Assembly (NCBI RefSeq): GCF_016862895.1
Contig: NZ_BONV01000040.1
Span: 53,557 to 117,556 of the forward strand
Length of the DNA: 64,000 nucleotides
Direction: 5' to 3'
From: Planotetraspora kaengkrachanensis
GTDB lineage: Bacteria > Actinomycetota > Actinomycetes > Streptosporangiales > Streptosporangiaceae
The translations under genes and the position numbers were made by a program. Below, in pieces: positions 43,699-51,373 of the stretch; position 1 is the stretch's first letter, and every line of letters starts with the position of its first letter. Below the pieces are notes generated by a model. The model saw only the letters and a list, made by a program, of their open reading frames with translations. It made no database searches and was not told the DNA's origin.

Positions 43699-44172
43699 AT
43701 GAAGATCAATCCCGAGGCCGAGGCGGCCACCCGCGAAGAGAACAACGCAGCGCTCATCGCTGCTCTGGACCAGACAGGTCTCAGCGAGGCGGAATCCAGC
43801 TGGGAGCTCGATGTCATCAACGACACCGAGCACGGCCGATGGATCGCCACCCTCGGCGCCGACGCGATCGCCGAGCTCACGTACCGGTTCGTGGGCGGCC
43901 GTGTTGTGCTGCTGAAGACCTGGGTCGAGCCCGCGTACCGCGGAAAGCGGGTGGCCACGGAGCTCGTAGCTCGTGTGCTGGACGCGATCCGCGAGAGCGG
44001 GAAGAAGATCACCATCATCTGCCCGTTCGTGGGTGAGTTCATCGACCGCAACCCCGAGTACGCCGACCTCATCGACAAGGTCCGTCCCGGCTCCGGCGCC
44101 TACCCCAAGCACGAACCCGCGGAAGTCGGTCACGACGAGGAGCTCACCGCGTTCCAGCGCGACCTGGCGTAA
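43699..44172 (+). CDS. GNAT-family acetyltransferase (short type, N-extended)
   Basis: This 157-residue paralogue of 38692 and 39257 has ELDVINDTEHGRWIATLG, KTWVEPAYRGKRVATELVAR (CoA loop) and IICPFVGEFIDRNPEY. An extra N-terminal 40 residues are acidic, and a C-terminal tail follows. ATG 43699 sets the start. Probably co-transcribed with the oxidoreductase. Confidence 0.85.
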   Translation: MKINPEAEAATREENNAALIAALDQTGLSEAESSWELDVINDTEHGRWIATLGADAIAELTYRFVGGRVVLLKTWVEPAYRGKRVATELVARVLDAIRESGKKITIICPFVGEFIDRNPEYADLIDKVRPGSGAYPKHEPAEVGHDEELTAFQRDLA

Positions 44173-44526
44173 CCGTGCGGCGTTCAGACGTGGTCGCCTG
44201 TCACGGCATCCGAGCGTGCGACATGTTCACCACGGCTCGGCCAGGAAGCCGGTGTCGACGGTCACTCATCTGATCGAGGGCGTGTCGCCTCGTCGGCTCA
44301 CCATCGTTGGTCGCACCGCCTCTCGACGTCGTACCGCGCTGACCGGCGCGGTACGGCGGGAGGGCGTCGAGACGCGACCGGGATCGCGACGTTGTCGGTA
44401 AGACGGCGCGACGGATCTGACACCAATCAGACGGGACGACCTTGCACGCCGGCACCGCGTACACGGCACCGGAACGACAACCCACCTGCAGCGGACGCCG
44501 AAACACGCAGGGAAGGAAACAAGAAA
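44173..44526. other. Intergenic region with terminator-like hairpin
   Basis: No gene is supported. GTACCGCGC (44331-44339) and GCGCGGTAC (44346-44354) form a perfect 9-bp stem around TGACCG, likely terminating the preceding pair. Confidence 0.5.
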
Positions 44527-44907
44527 ATGAACGACACCGAGCAGTTCACCGAGGATCTGGCGATCCTCGAGCAACTTAACCTTGACTACAACCATTCGGA
44601 CCAGGCCAGCGATGCCAAGCGCTTCAGTGAATTCCTCGCTGAAGATTTCATTGTGCAGACACCGGGTGTCACCCGCAACCGTGAGGAGTACCTCGAATAC
44701 ATCGCTAAGCCGCGCCCCTTCAAGGATCTCGCTTTGCGCGAAGTCGAGATCCGTATCCTCGGCGATGTTGCGCTGATCCACGGCAGGGCGGCATACACCA
44801 TGATCGCCGATGGAGTGGAACAGGAAGCTCTGTACACGGACGTGTACCAGAAGCGTGAGGGCGCCTGGGTCTGCGTCTCCGCCTGCGCGATCGCTCCGGG
44901 CGCCTGA
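44527..44907 (+). CDS. SnoaL/DUF4440-like NTF2-fold protein
   Basis: This 126-residue protein has the fold pattern: ILEQLNLDYNHSDQASDAKR, FLAEDFIVQTPGVTRNREEYLE, DLALREVEIRILGDVALIHGR (in part) and a last strand AWVCVSACAIAP. GGAAGGA precedes ATG 44527. It probably binds a small molecule; no catalytic claim. It is followed by an MFS exporter on the same strand. Confidence 0.8.
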   Translation: MNDTEQFTEDLAILEQLNLDYNHSDQASDAKRFSEFLAEDFIVQTPGVTRNREEYLEYIAKPRPFKDLALREVEIRILGDVALIHGRAAYTMIADGVEQEALYTDVYQKREGAWVCVSACAIAPGA

Positions 44908-45035
44908 CCCGACCACGCGCGCGAGGCTGCTGGTCGCGAGGCGACACCTTCACGGTGCGCAGCCACGTCGACGTGCGTGATCCGAAGCCTCCAGAAACTC
45001 CGGGGTGGTTCAGAACAATAGGAAGGCACGGCTCG

Positions 45036-46316
45036 ATGCAAAACGTGGCACCAGCGCTCAACCAGGCTCGTCGGGGCAGAACGCTCCGGCTGGCATTCCT
45101 GTCTGCGGTGGTATCCCTGGTGGCCGCGTTCGCCGCGGTGGGCTCGACGATCCCGCTTTTCAACATCTACCGGGCCGAGGACGGGTTCACCAACGCCGGT
45201 ATCTCGACGACCGTCGTCGCCTACTCCGCTGCCACTCTCACCACACTGTTGATGATGGGACGGCTGTCAAATCATCTGGGCCGCCGGCCCACCTCGATCG
45301 CGAGCCTCGGCCTTCTCGTGCTGGGCTGTCTGCTGCTGCTGAACGTGCACGACATCGGCATCCTGATCGCCGGTCGGCTCCTGATGGGCCTCGGTGCCGG
45401 GCTGGCCAGCAGCAGCCTCACCTCCTACATCGTCGATGCCGCACCGGCCAGGCCGGCCTGGTTGGCCTCCGTCGCCTCCAGCCAGACAGTCATGCTCGGC
45501 CTCGCCGTCGGCGCCATCGCGTCCGGATCCCTGGTCCAGTTCGGCCCCTGGCCACGCGAGCTCATCTACCTCGTCGCCGTCGGCTTCCTCCTCCTTTCTG
45601 CCGCACTCGTCGCCGTCAGCCCGGAGACGGCAACTCCGTCGCGGGGCGCTTGGTCGTCACTGCGTCCCCGGGTCCGCGTACCGGCCCGGGTCAGGCATCT
45701 GCTCCCCGTCGCGGCAGCGGTGTTCCTGGCCACCTGGGCGACCGGGGCCTTCTACCAGGCCTTCGTGCCGGCGCTAGTCGAAGATCAGCTCCACACGCGC
45801 AGCCCGCTCGTCCTCGGGCTGGTGTTCGCCGCCTACATGGGTCCCAGTGCTCTCGGTGCTCCCCTCGGCGGCCGGTTCACATCCGCGGCCGCCCAACGCC
45901 TCGGCATGATCATCTTCCTGGCCGGATGGATCGGCATCATCACAGCGATCACCACCGGCACACTGGTGCTGTTCATCGCCGCAACCATCGTCGCGGGCGC
46001 CAGTCAAGGCATCGCCATCAGCGCCGCCACCCGCGGCCTGCTGCACGGCAGCACCCTGGCCGACCGGGCACCGAGCTTCAGCGCGATCTACCTGCTCTGC
46101 TACAGCGGCGCTGCCATCCCCGCCCTGGTCTCCGGCCAACTTTCCAACACCTTCTCACTGCCGCAGATCGCCCTCGGATACGGCGCACTTGCCCTCATCG
46201 CCACCGTGTTCACCGTCATCGCTGCACGCAACCCGCACCCCGACACGAGCGGGAACAGTCAGCACGGGAGCGATCATGACGAACCTCACCGTCATCCAGA
46301 CCTCACTCGACCCTGA
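45036..46316 (+). CDS. Major facilitator superfamily transporter
   Basis: This 426-residue membrane protein has about 12 hydrophobic segments. The MFS loop 2-3 motif reads GRLSNHLGRRPTSI, and segment 4-5 contains LLMGLGAGLASSSLTSYIVD. The hydrophilic C-tail is rich in His/Asp. ATG 45036 is preferred because GGAAGG lies just upstream; the frame opens at 44955. An export role for a drug or metabolite is likely but not defined. Confidence 0.92.
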   Translation: MQNVAPALNQARRGRTLRLAFLSAVVSLVAAFAAVGSTIPLFNIYRAEDGFTNAGISTTVVAYSAATLTTLLMMGRLSNHLGRRPTSIASLGLLVLGCLLLLNVHDIGILIAGRLLMGLGAGLASSSLTSYIVDAAPARPAWLASVASSQTVMLGLAVGAIASGSLVQFGPWPRELIYLVAVGFLLLSAALVAVSPETATPSRGAWSSLRPRVRVPARVRHLLPVAAAVFLATWATGAFYQAFVPALVEDQLHTRSPLVLGLVFAAYMGPSALGAPLGGRFTSAAAQRLGMIIFLAGWIGIITAITTGTLVLFIAATIVAGASQGIAISAATRGLLHGSTLADRAPSFSAIYLLCYSGAAIPALVSGQLSNTFSLPQIALGYGALALIATVFTVIAARNPHPDTSGNSQHGSDHDEPHRHPDLTRP

Positions 46317-46599
46317 GCAGGGCGCTCGTCGACGCCCGTGGATCGCCGCGCGGATCGGCGCAATGGGCCAGAACCGGATCGGCGCCCTGCTCCTCCGTTC
46401 ACGACCTCGCGCGCCGGTTGCTTGCCTTCACGCTGGGTCCGGCGGCCCGCATGTCCCTTCGGCGATCTCAGATGAGTCCGGCGGCGCGGCGGCTCAGACC
46501 GTGCTGCCGGCCGCTGGGCGCCGACTCCGTGTCGTGGGCCTGGATGATCCACCTCAACGGGCGGACCCTGTTCGACGGGCTCCGGCTGCCGATGGTCAT
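46317..46599. other. Gene-free interval next to the thiolase remnant
   Basis: No recognisable frame. GAGCAGGGCGC at about 46316 and GCGCCCTGCTC at about 46383 are complementary across a long loop and could end the MFS transcript. Confidence 0.35.
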
Positions 46600-46737
46600 C
46601 CGCCACGTCGGCGCGATGCCCATCAGGCCCGGCTCCAACGCATGTGCCGCCGATCCGACGATCCGGGCCGACGGCGCTACCCGTGGCCTGCAAGCACGTC
46701 ATCGCTCGCGATGACTACGCGCTCGACCCATCGGACA
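46600..46737 (-). pseudogene. Thiolase remnant, copy B (inverted)
   Basis: On the minus strand the DNA gives VVIASDDVL, then ARIVGSAAHALEPGLMGIAP, parallel to copy A at 41498. Both copies start at the same base (TAGTCATCGC...). A stop and frame change separate the two pieces. The start of the remnant overlaps the last codons of the sigma gene, whose stop TAG is part of the homologous segment. Confidence 0.75.
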
Positions 46738-47443
46738 ACGGTGTCGAGTTGCGTGCGGTCATCTGCGGCGCAGCGGGCAGGTAGCCACTCGCCACCAGCG
46801 CAGCGCGGAGCTTCTTCCGGGCGTCGAAGAGCACCTTGTACAGCGCGTTGTGGGTCGAGCCCAGCTCGTCAGCCAGAACATCCATCGGCATGCCGTTGAG
46901 GACCGTCGCGACGAACACAATGCGCTGACGCTCCGACAGATTCTCTTCGACCGCGGTCGAGACCGCCGCCGCGAACTCCCGGGCCTGCGCCTCGTCGTCG
47001 GGTCCCACGTCGAACCTCGAGGTGATCCTGGACCAATCCTCTTGATCGTAGGGGACCTCGTGGCGACGCCAGAAGTGACGGTTCATCTTGGTGGCCACGT
47101 TAAAGATCACGAATTTGCTCGCCCACGTGGTGAACCTTGCCTCACCTCGGAACCTGTCCAGACGCTCGCCGATGGCCATCAACGCGTCAGCGGCGGCCTG
47201 GTGGGCAATGTCCTCGAGTTCCGGGCCGTCCAGCTCTAGGACCGGCGCACGCCGACGTGCCTCAGACTTCGCGATGCGAAGCAGCAACGGATACAGCTCC
47301 CTGCACGCCGCCTCTCTGACGGGGCCGGCAGCAGCGAGATCACGCACCCATCGGCGGTTCTCCCGATCAGTCTCTGGGTCGTCCACTGCCTCTTCTTTCG
47401 CCAGAGCATCACAAGCCCGTACGCGCTGGTGGTCACTCCCCAC
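46715..47443 (-). CDS. ECF-like RNA polymerase sigma factor
   Basis: This 242-residue protein has a region 2 (LYPLLLRIAKSEARRRAP, FRGEARFTTWASKFVIFNVA) and a region 4 HTH (LSERQRIVFVATVLNGMPMD, VLADELGSTHNALYKVLFDARKKL). It would direct transcription of a small stress regulon. In relatives, a small zf-HC2 anti-sigma gene follows directly; here the last codons run into the thiolase remnant and the likely partner is at 38303. Operator copy 6 lies 24 bp upstream of the start. Confidence 0.9.
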   Translation of the reverse strand: MGSDHQRVRACDALAKEEAVDDPETDRENRRWVRDLAAAGPVREAACRELYPLLLRIAKSEARRRAPVLELDGPELEDIAHQAAADALMAIGERLDRFRGEARFTTWASKFVIFNVATKMNRHFWRRHEVPYDQEDWSRITSRFDVGPDDEAQAREFAAAVSTAVEENLSERQRIVFVATVLNGMPMDVLADELGSTHNALYKVLFDARKKLRAALVASGYLPAAPQMTARNSTPLSDGSSA

Positions 47444-47466
47444 GCGGCACCCGGGCGACCATGAAA

Positions 47467-47482
47467 TGGACGATTTAGTCCA
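47467..47482. promoter_or_regulatory. TGGAC-N6-GTCCA operator, copy 6
   Basis: TGGACGATTTAGTCCA, perfect. It lies 24 bp before the sigma gene start at 47443, where a repressor would block its promoter. Confidence 0.65.
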
Positions 47483-47639
47483 TTGGTCGCCGTCGGGCGG
47501 CAGCTAGTCGTGGTTACGCGGGATGCACGTCAGATGGCGGACCAGTCCGATCGCTTGGTCTCGAACGAGCCGCCAATCGGCTTCCCGGGTGATCGTTACA
47601 GCTTGTTATTGTAATGAAACCAGCTGGACACTAGCATAG

Positions 47640-47655
47640 TGGACGCAATAGTCCA
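47640..47655. promoter_or_regulatory. TGGAC-N6-GTCCA operator, copy 7
   Basis: TGGACGCAATAGTCCA, perfect. It lies in an AT-rich 330-bp gap that also holds TTACA-N9-TGTAA at 47596-47614. No gene start is close on either strand except the sigma gene 200 bp left, so it may be a second operator of that gene or the front of a lost gene. Confidence 0.6.
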
Positions 47656-47777
47656 ACTTCCTCGGTGCAGCAGCGGCTGGCCGTGGAGTCGTGCAGCCAT
47701 GGCTTACCCCTCGCATCGAGGTGATGTAGACGCCCAGCGAGACCATCAGGCTCCGGCCCTAAGGGGTCTCGAAGGCC

Positions 47778-48395
47778 TTACAACGCAGCCACTGGATTCC
47801 TGACGATGCCGCAGATGTACGTGGTCGCTTCCAGTAGTTCGGGTGTCAGTCTTACTCCGGTCAGCTCTTCGGCCAGGGCGAAGGCTGCGGGGACTGAGAT
47901 GTCGGTCTCAGGCGCCTCGGTGCCGAAGTGGAAACCGATGCTGTGCATGACGTCCAGGACGTCGTCCGGGGTGCTGCCGTAGCGGTCGTCGGGGAACGTT
48001 GGCTCGAAGGCCAGGAGATTCGTCGCGTCCTCTGCCCATAGGAACGAGTCCAGACCGTTGATGTTCGTGAAATGGGAGACCCAGGTTGTGCCCGAGGAGG
48101 CGGGGAGCGCTTGCTCCTCGGTGACGCCGAGCCAGCCGTTCGGCTCGATCATCAAGGTCCATGATCCGATTTGGGTCATGGCGGCGAGGTGCCAATGGAA
48201 GTCGTAGCGGTCCGTCACGTCGAAGGCGGCATCGACGATGGCTGTCACACCCGTCAGTGCGGGATCCTGCCGGCCGCCCAGCCTGTCGAGTAGATCGGCG
48301 GGTGAGAGGTCGTGCACGAGGGTGATGCAGTAGGCCTCAGCAAGGTCGGGGAAGCGCTCCTCGAACCACAGATAGTCAGCAGCGGCAGCCGTCAT
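47778..48395 (-). CDS. DUF6461-like protein
   Basis: This 205-residue cytoplasmic protein starts at ATG 48395, with YLWFEERFPDLAEAYCITLV, then GSWTLMIEPNGWLG and FHFGTEAPETD. The layout fits the actinobacterial DUF6461 group, of unknown role. It resembles immunity-type proteins in length and Trp/Glu-rich style. The frame extends to 48458 without a convincing start. It is isolated between relic-rich gaps. Confidence 0.7.
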   Translation of the reverse strand: MTAAAADYLWFEERFPDLAEAYCITLVHDLSPADLLDRLGGRQDPALTGVTAIVDAAFDVTDRYDFHWHLAAMTQIGSWTLMIEPNGWLGVTEEQALPASSGTTWVSHFTNINGLDSFLWAEDATNLLAFEPTFPDDRYGSTPDDVLDVMHSIGFHFGTEAPETDISVPAAFALAEELTGVRLTPELLEATTYICGIVRNPVAAL

Positions 48396-48665
48396 GACCG
48401 GCATTCTTGCCTGCGGGACCGACAAGCCGGGCAGGGGAGTACGACCCACTGTGCTCACGCGAAGGCACGACGGAGGCGCCCATCGTGCATCGCCAGATCG
48501 TGCTCGGATGCTCCGCGATCAACGAACCGATCGCAGAAAGAGGACCCGATGCGGGCTCACAGCCAAGAGCACCAACACGGGACTCCCTGTGTCGCTAGGC
48601 CAACCGTGTGCGATGGGTGGGCGTCCAATGGGTGCGAGCTCTCCCCCCAGTCCGTGGAGCACCTC

Positions 48666-49130
48666 ATGGCCGACGAGCCAGCCACCTTCCAGGTGGGTCA
48701 ACCACCTGAGCCGACCGTGCCGTCGAGGAAGCGACCGCCGTGGTCGGGGATCGCGGTGATCGTCACGGTGGGCCTGGTGGTGCTGGTCGCGGCAAGCGTC
48801 TTCGCTGCCGCGAACCGGGAGGACATGCAGTCCCCGTGCGACAGGGCGATGGTCCTTGTCGGCCAGGTGGACGACATCGTCGAGCACCAGGGTACGACGG
48901 TCGGATACGTCTCCCCGGACGAGACCACGCCGCTGTGGTCCACCCTGACGCGGATGGCGGATGGGCTCGCTGAGGGCTCGTATACGGACGTGGACGGTGC
49001 CCCGTCTAAGGAGCTTCAGGCCGCGTTGTTCGAGTTCGCTCGGACGTTGCCGACATCGCCCGGTGGGCTGTCGGACACGGGCGGCGATGTTCAGCAGTCG
49101 CTCCGCCACATCCGGGCCGCGTGCGCGTAA
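48666..49130 (+). CDS. Single-pass membrane protein of unknown function
   Basis: This 154-residue protein has a proline-rich cytosolic head (QVGQPPEPTVPSRKRPPW), one membrane segment (GIAVIVTVGLVVLVAASVFAA, residues about 30-50) and an exported domain of about 100 residues with two cysteines (SPCDRAMVLVGQVD and RAACA end). ATG 48666 is the likely start; the frame opens upstream at 48312 without homology. Not recognised. Confidence 0.65.
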   Translation: MADEPATFQVGQPPEPTVPSRKRPPWSGIAVIVTVGLVVLVAASVFAAANREDMQSPCDRAMVLVGQVDDIVEHQGTTVGYVSPDETTPLWSTLTRMADGLAEGSYTDVDGAPSKELQAALFEFARTLPTSPGGLSDTGGDVQQSLRHIRAACA

Positions 49131-49320
49131 TGCACCGTCGGCTCGATGCCGAACACGGCGACCATCATGCGGATTTCGGCGGCATCCATCCACGATTGCA
49201 ATCCCTACCGAAGGGGTTCGCGTGGAAGAGCCGATCGAGATTCCGCCATCCGTTCTCAATACGTTCGATCTGATCCGGGCTCTCGTCGACATGGGCGGCT
49301 GAAAGTCTCCGCTGCCGCAA

Positions 49321-49785
49321 TCACATGGTGATGAGCGTGGCTGACGCATCGCGAGCCGCAGTTGGGTGCGGTGCAGTCCGCGTTGCGTCGGCAGGGTTGT
49401 ACGGCGCCCAGGCGGGCTCACGGAGGGCAGGGCAGTGTTCGGGAGTCGGATGGTTCGCGATGTCGATCATGCGGTCGAGAGCGTCGCGTGCGGCAGCAAG
49501 GTCGGCCATGGCGGCGGTGATGCGGCTGCGCTCCGATGCCAGCAGCTCGAAGGCCTTGGGGGAGGCGTGCCCGGTATCGACGCAGGGCAGCAGCTGCAGG
49601 ATGGTCCGGCTGGGCAGGCCGGCGGTGAAGAACTGCTGGATCAGCCGGACACGTTCGACGGCTGACTCGGGGTAGGTTCGCTGGCCGCTCGGGGTGCGTT
49701 CCGGGGTGAGCAGACCCTGCTCTTCGTAGTACCGGAGAGCTCTGGTGCTGACCCCCGCCTGGTGTGCGATCTCGCCTATCCGCAT
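49321..49785 (-). CDS. MerR-family transcriptional regulator
   Basis: This 154-residue protein starts at ATG 49785: RIGEIAHQAGVSTRALRYYE, EQGLLTPERTPSGQRTY (MerR HTH and wing), then a coiled region ending DALDRMIDI. A single Cys in LLPCVDTG could sense redox or metal, but there is no full metal motif. It is divergent from the SDR gene at 49920, with a MerR-style promoter between them. Confidence 0.92.
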   Translation of the reverse strand: MRIGEIAHQAGVSTRALRYYEEQGLLTPERTPSGQRTYPESAVERVRLIQQFFTAGLPSRTILQLLPCVDTGHASPKAFELLASERSRITAAMADLAAARDALDRMIDIANHPTPEHCPALREPAWAPYNPADATRTAPHPTAARDASATLITM

Positions 49786-49829
49786 CTGCGCCCTCCCCTG
49801 ATTCCGGCTTCGCGGTTCTCGACTTGCCC

Positions 49830-49860
49830 TTGACGTCAATGTGAGGTTTTAGGTTAGCCG
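49830..49860 (+). promoter_or_regulatory. MerR-style promoter/operator before the SDR gene
   Basis: TTGACG at 49830-49835 and TAGCCG at 49855-49860 are 19 bp apart, the long spacing MerR activators correct. CCTTGAC and GTGAGG in the spacer form an imperfect inverted repeat. Confidence 0.5.
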
Positions 49861-49919
49861 ATGCCGGGCCGGATGCGGCTCGCCGAACCCGAGAGACCTA
49901 CGCAGGAAGCAAGGAACCC

Positions 49920-50645
49920 ATGAACGTCACCGACCAGATCGCCCTCGTCACCGGAGCCAACCGCGGTATCGGCCGTCAGTTCGTGCTCGAACTGCTCGAG
50001 CGCGGGGCGAGCAAGGTCTACGCGACGGCTCGCCGCCCCGAGAGCCTCGACTTCGACGACACCCGGGTGGTGCCGCTGCGACTCGACATCGTCGACCACG
50101 AGTCCGTGATCGCGGCAGCGGCGACCGCGCGGGATGTGACCCTCCTGGTCAACAACGCCGGCATCGCGACCGGTGCCGCCCTCGTCACGGGTGACCTGGA
50201 CGAGGTCCAGCGTGAGATGGACACGCACTTCTGGGGCACGCTCGACGTGATCCGCGAGTTCAGCCCCGTCCTCGGGGCCAACGGCGGAGGTGCCATCGTG
50301 AACGTCCTGTCGGCGCTGTCGTGGTTCGCCGGCCCGGGCACCGGCTCGTACTCCGCTGCCAAGGCTGCGGAGTGGAACATGACGAACGGCGTCCGTCTCG
50401 AGCTCGCGGCGCAGGGCACGCTCGTCCAAGGCGTCCTCCTCGGCGCCGCCGACACGGACATCATGGCCGGATACGACGGACCCAAGATCGATCCCCGCGA
50501 CGTGCCGCACCGCTCGCTCGACGGCCTGGCCGCCGGCTCGATCGAGGTCATCGTCGATGACTGGACCGCAATGGTGAAGGCGTCGCTCGTCGGCGACCCC
50601 GCCGCGTTCTACGCACAGATCACCGAGTTGCTCGGTGCGAGTTGA
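49920..50645 (+). CDS. Short-chain dehydrogenase/reductase
   Basis: This 241-residue SDR has IALVTGANRGIGRQF cofactor loop, LVNNAGIATG, catalytic Ser in VNVLSALSW and YSAAKAAEW (Y-x3-K). AAGGA lies before ATG 49920. Divergent from MerR, so induced by its effector. It probably reduces or oxidises a small alcohol or ketone; substrate unknown. Confidence 0.93.
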   Translation: MNVTDQIALVTGANRGIGRQFVLELLERGASKVYATARRPESLDFDDTRVVPLRLDIVDHESVIAAAATARDVTLLVNNAGIATGAALVTGDLDEVQREMDTHFWGTLDVIREFSPVLGANGGGAIVNVLSALSWFAGPGTGSYSAAKAAEWNMTNGVRLELAAQGTLVQGVLLGAADTDIMAGYDGPKIDPRDVPHRSLDGLAAGSIEVIVDDWTAMVKASLVGDPAAFYAQITELLGAS

Positions 50646-51094
50646 GCAGCTCGGTGGGAGCTTCCTCTCGCGGAATCGAACATGAGACCGCCTCCGGGTG
50701 CCCGCAGCAGCCGACGTGCGAGCTCGACGACGACGCCGGCGGCCGCCGGATTCGTGTGGGCGGAGATGACCAGCTGACCATGCCGCCCAACCGGAAGACA
50801 GCGCTCACCGCCAGCGCAGGTAAGCGGACGCTGTCACCAACGTCCATGGTCAGTACAGCTAGGTCGCGGACCTGTGGAGGGAGGTCATGTGTCACACCTC
50901 ACAACTACCAACTCGAACGGACGTTCTGGTCTCCGCACGGGGGGCCTGGGGTCGTCTGTGGGCCGTCCGGAGCGACGGAGCGGAAGCGACCGCCTGGTCG
51001 TCCGCCCCGGGCGGGCGGCGTCTCTCTTCCGGAACGCGTTGACTGGGAGCAGCACTCACACCCTATTCGGCAGATTCCGACATACAGTCGCTAA
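50646..51094. other. Gene-free interval with the second copy of the 17-mer
   Basis: No supportable gene. CGTCTGTGGGCCGTCCG at 50953-50969 repeats the 17-mer at 16755. The CCGCCCCGGGCGGGCGG run near 51002 could form a hairpin. Confidence 0.35.
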
Positions 51095-51373
51095 ATGGGC
51101 TGTAATAACGTTGCCGCCCGAACGGTGACCCACGAGGGCAGGACCACCCGGATCGGGGTCCACGCCCTGGGCGTCATCGGGGAATTCCTGCGCGCCCGGC
51201 GTAAGGTCACCATTCCCAGGCAGGCGGGGCCGGTCTACTCCGGTCTCCGCCGGACAGCCGCCCCCGGAAGCCCTTCAGAACAGGCGCTCGCGACCCTGTC
51301 CCGTACCGTCGAGCACGGCGTCGGCCTCGATCCTGTGCTGTCTGTCCACAGCCACATCCGGGGCTATGGGTGA
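51095..51373 (+). pseudogene. XRE-family regulator with the HTH recognition region missing
   Basis: The frame reads LGVIGEFLRARRKVTIPRQA, GLRRTAAPG and then PSEQALATLSRTVEHGVG. Compared with the intact XRE gene at 15865 it skips directly from RRTPG to PSDQVLAALAR, losing about 30 residues that contain the recognition helix. It stops soon after, without the ligand domain. The reading frame across the excision is intact. Confidence 0.7.

Noticed and set aside
47699..47805. 34-codon frame starting MAYPSHRGDVDAQ
   Set aside because: No ribosome site and it overlaps the end of the DUF6461-like gene.
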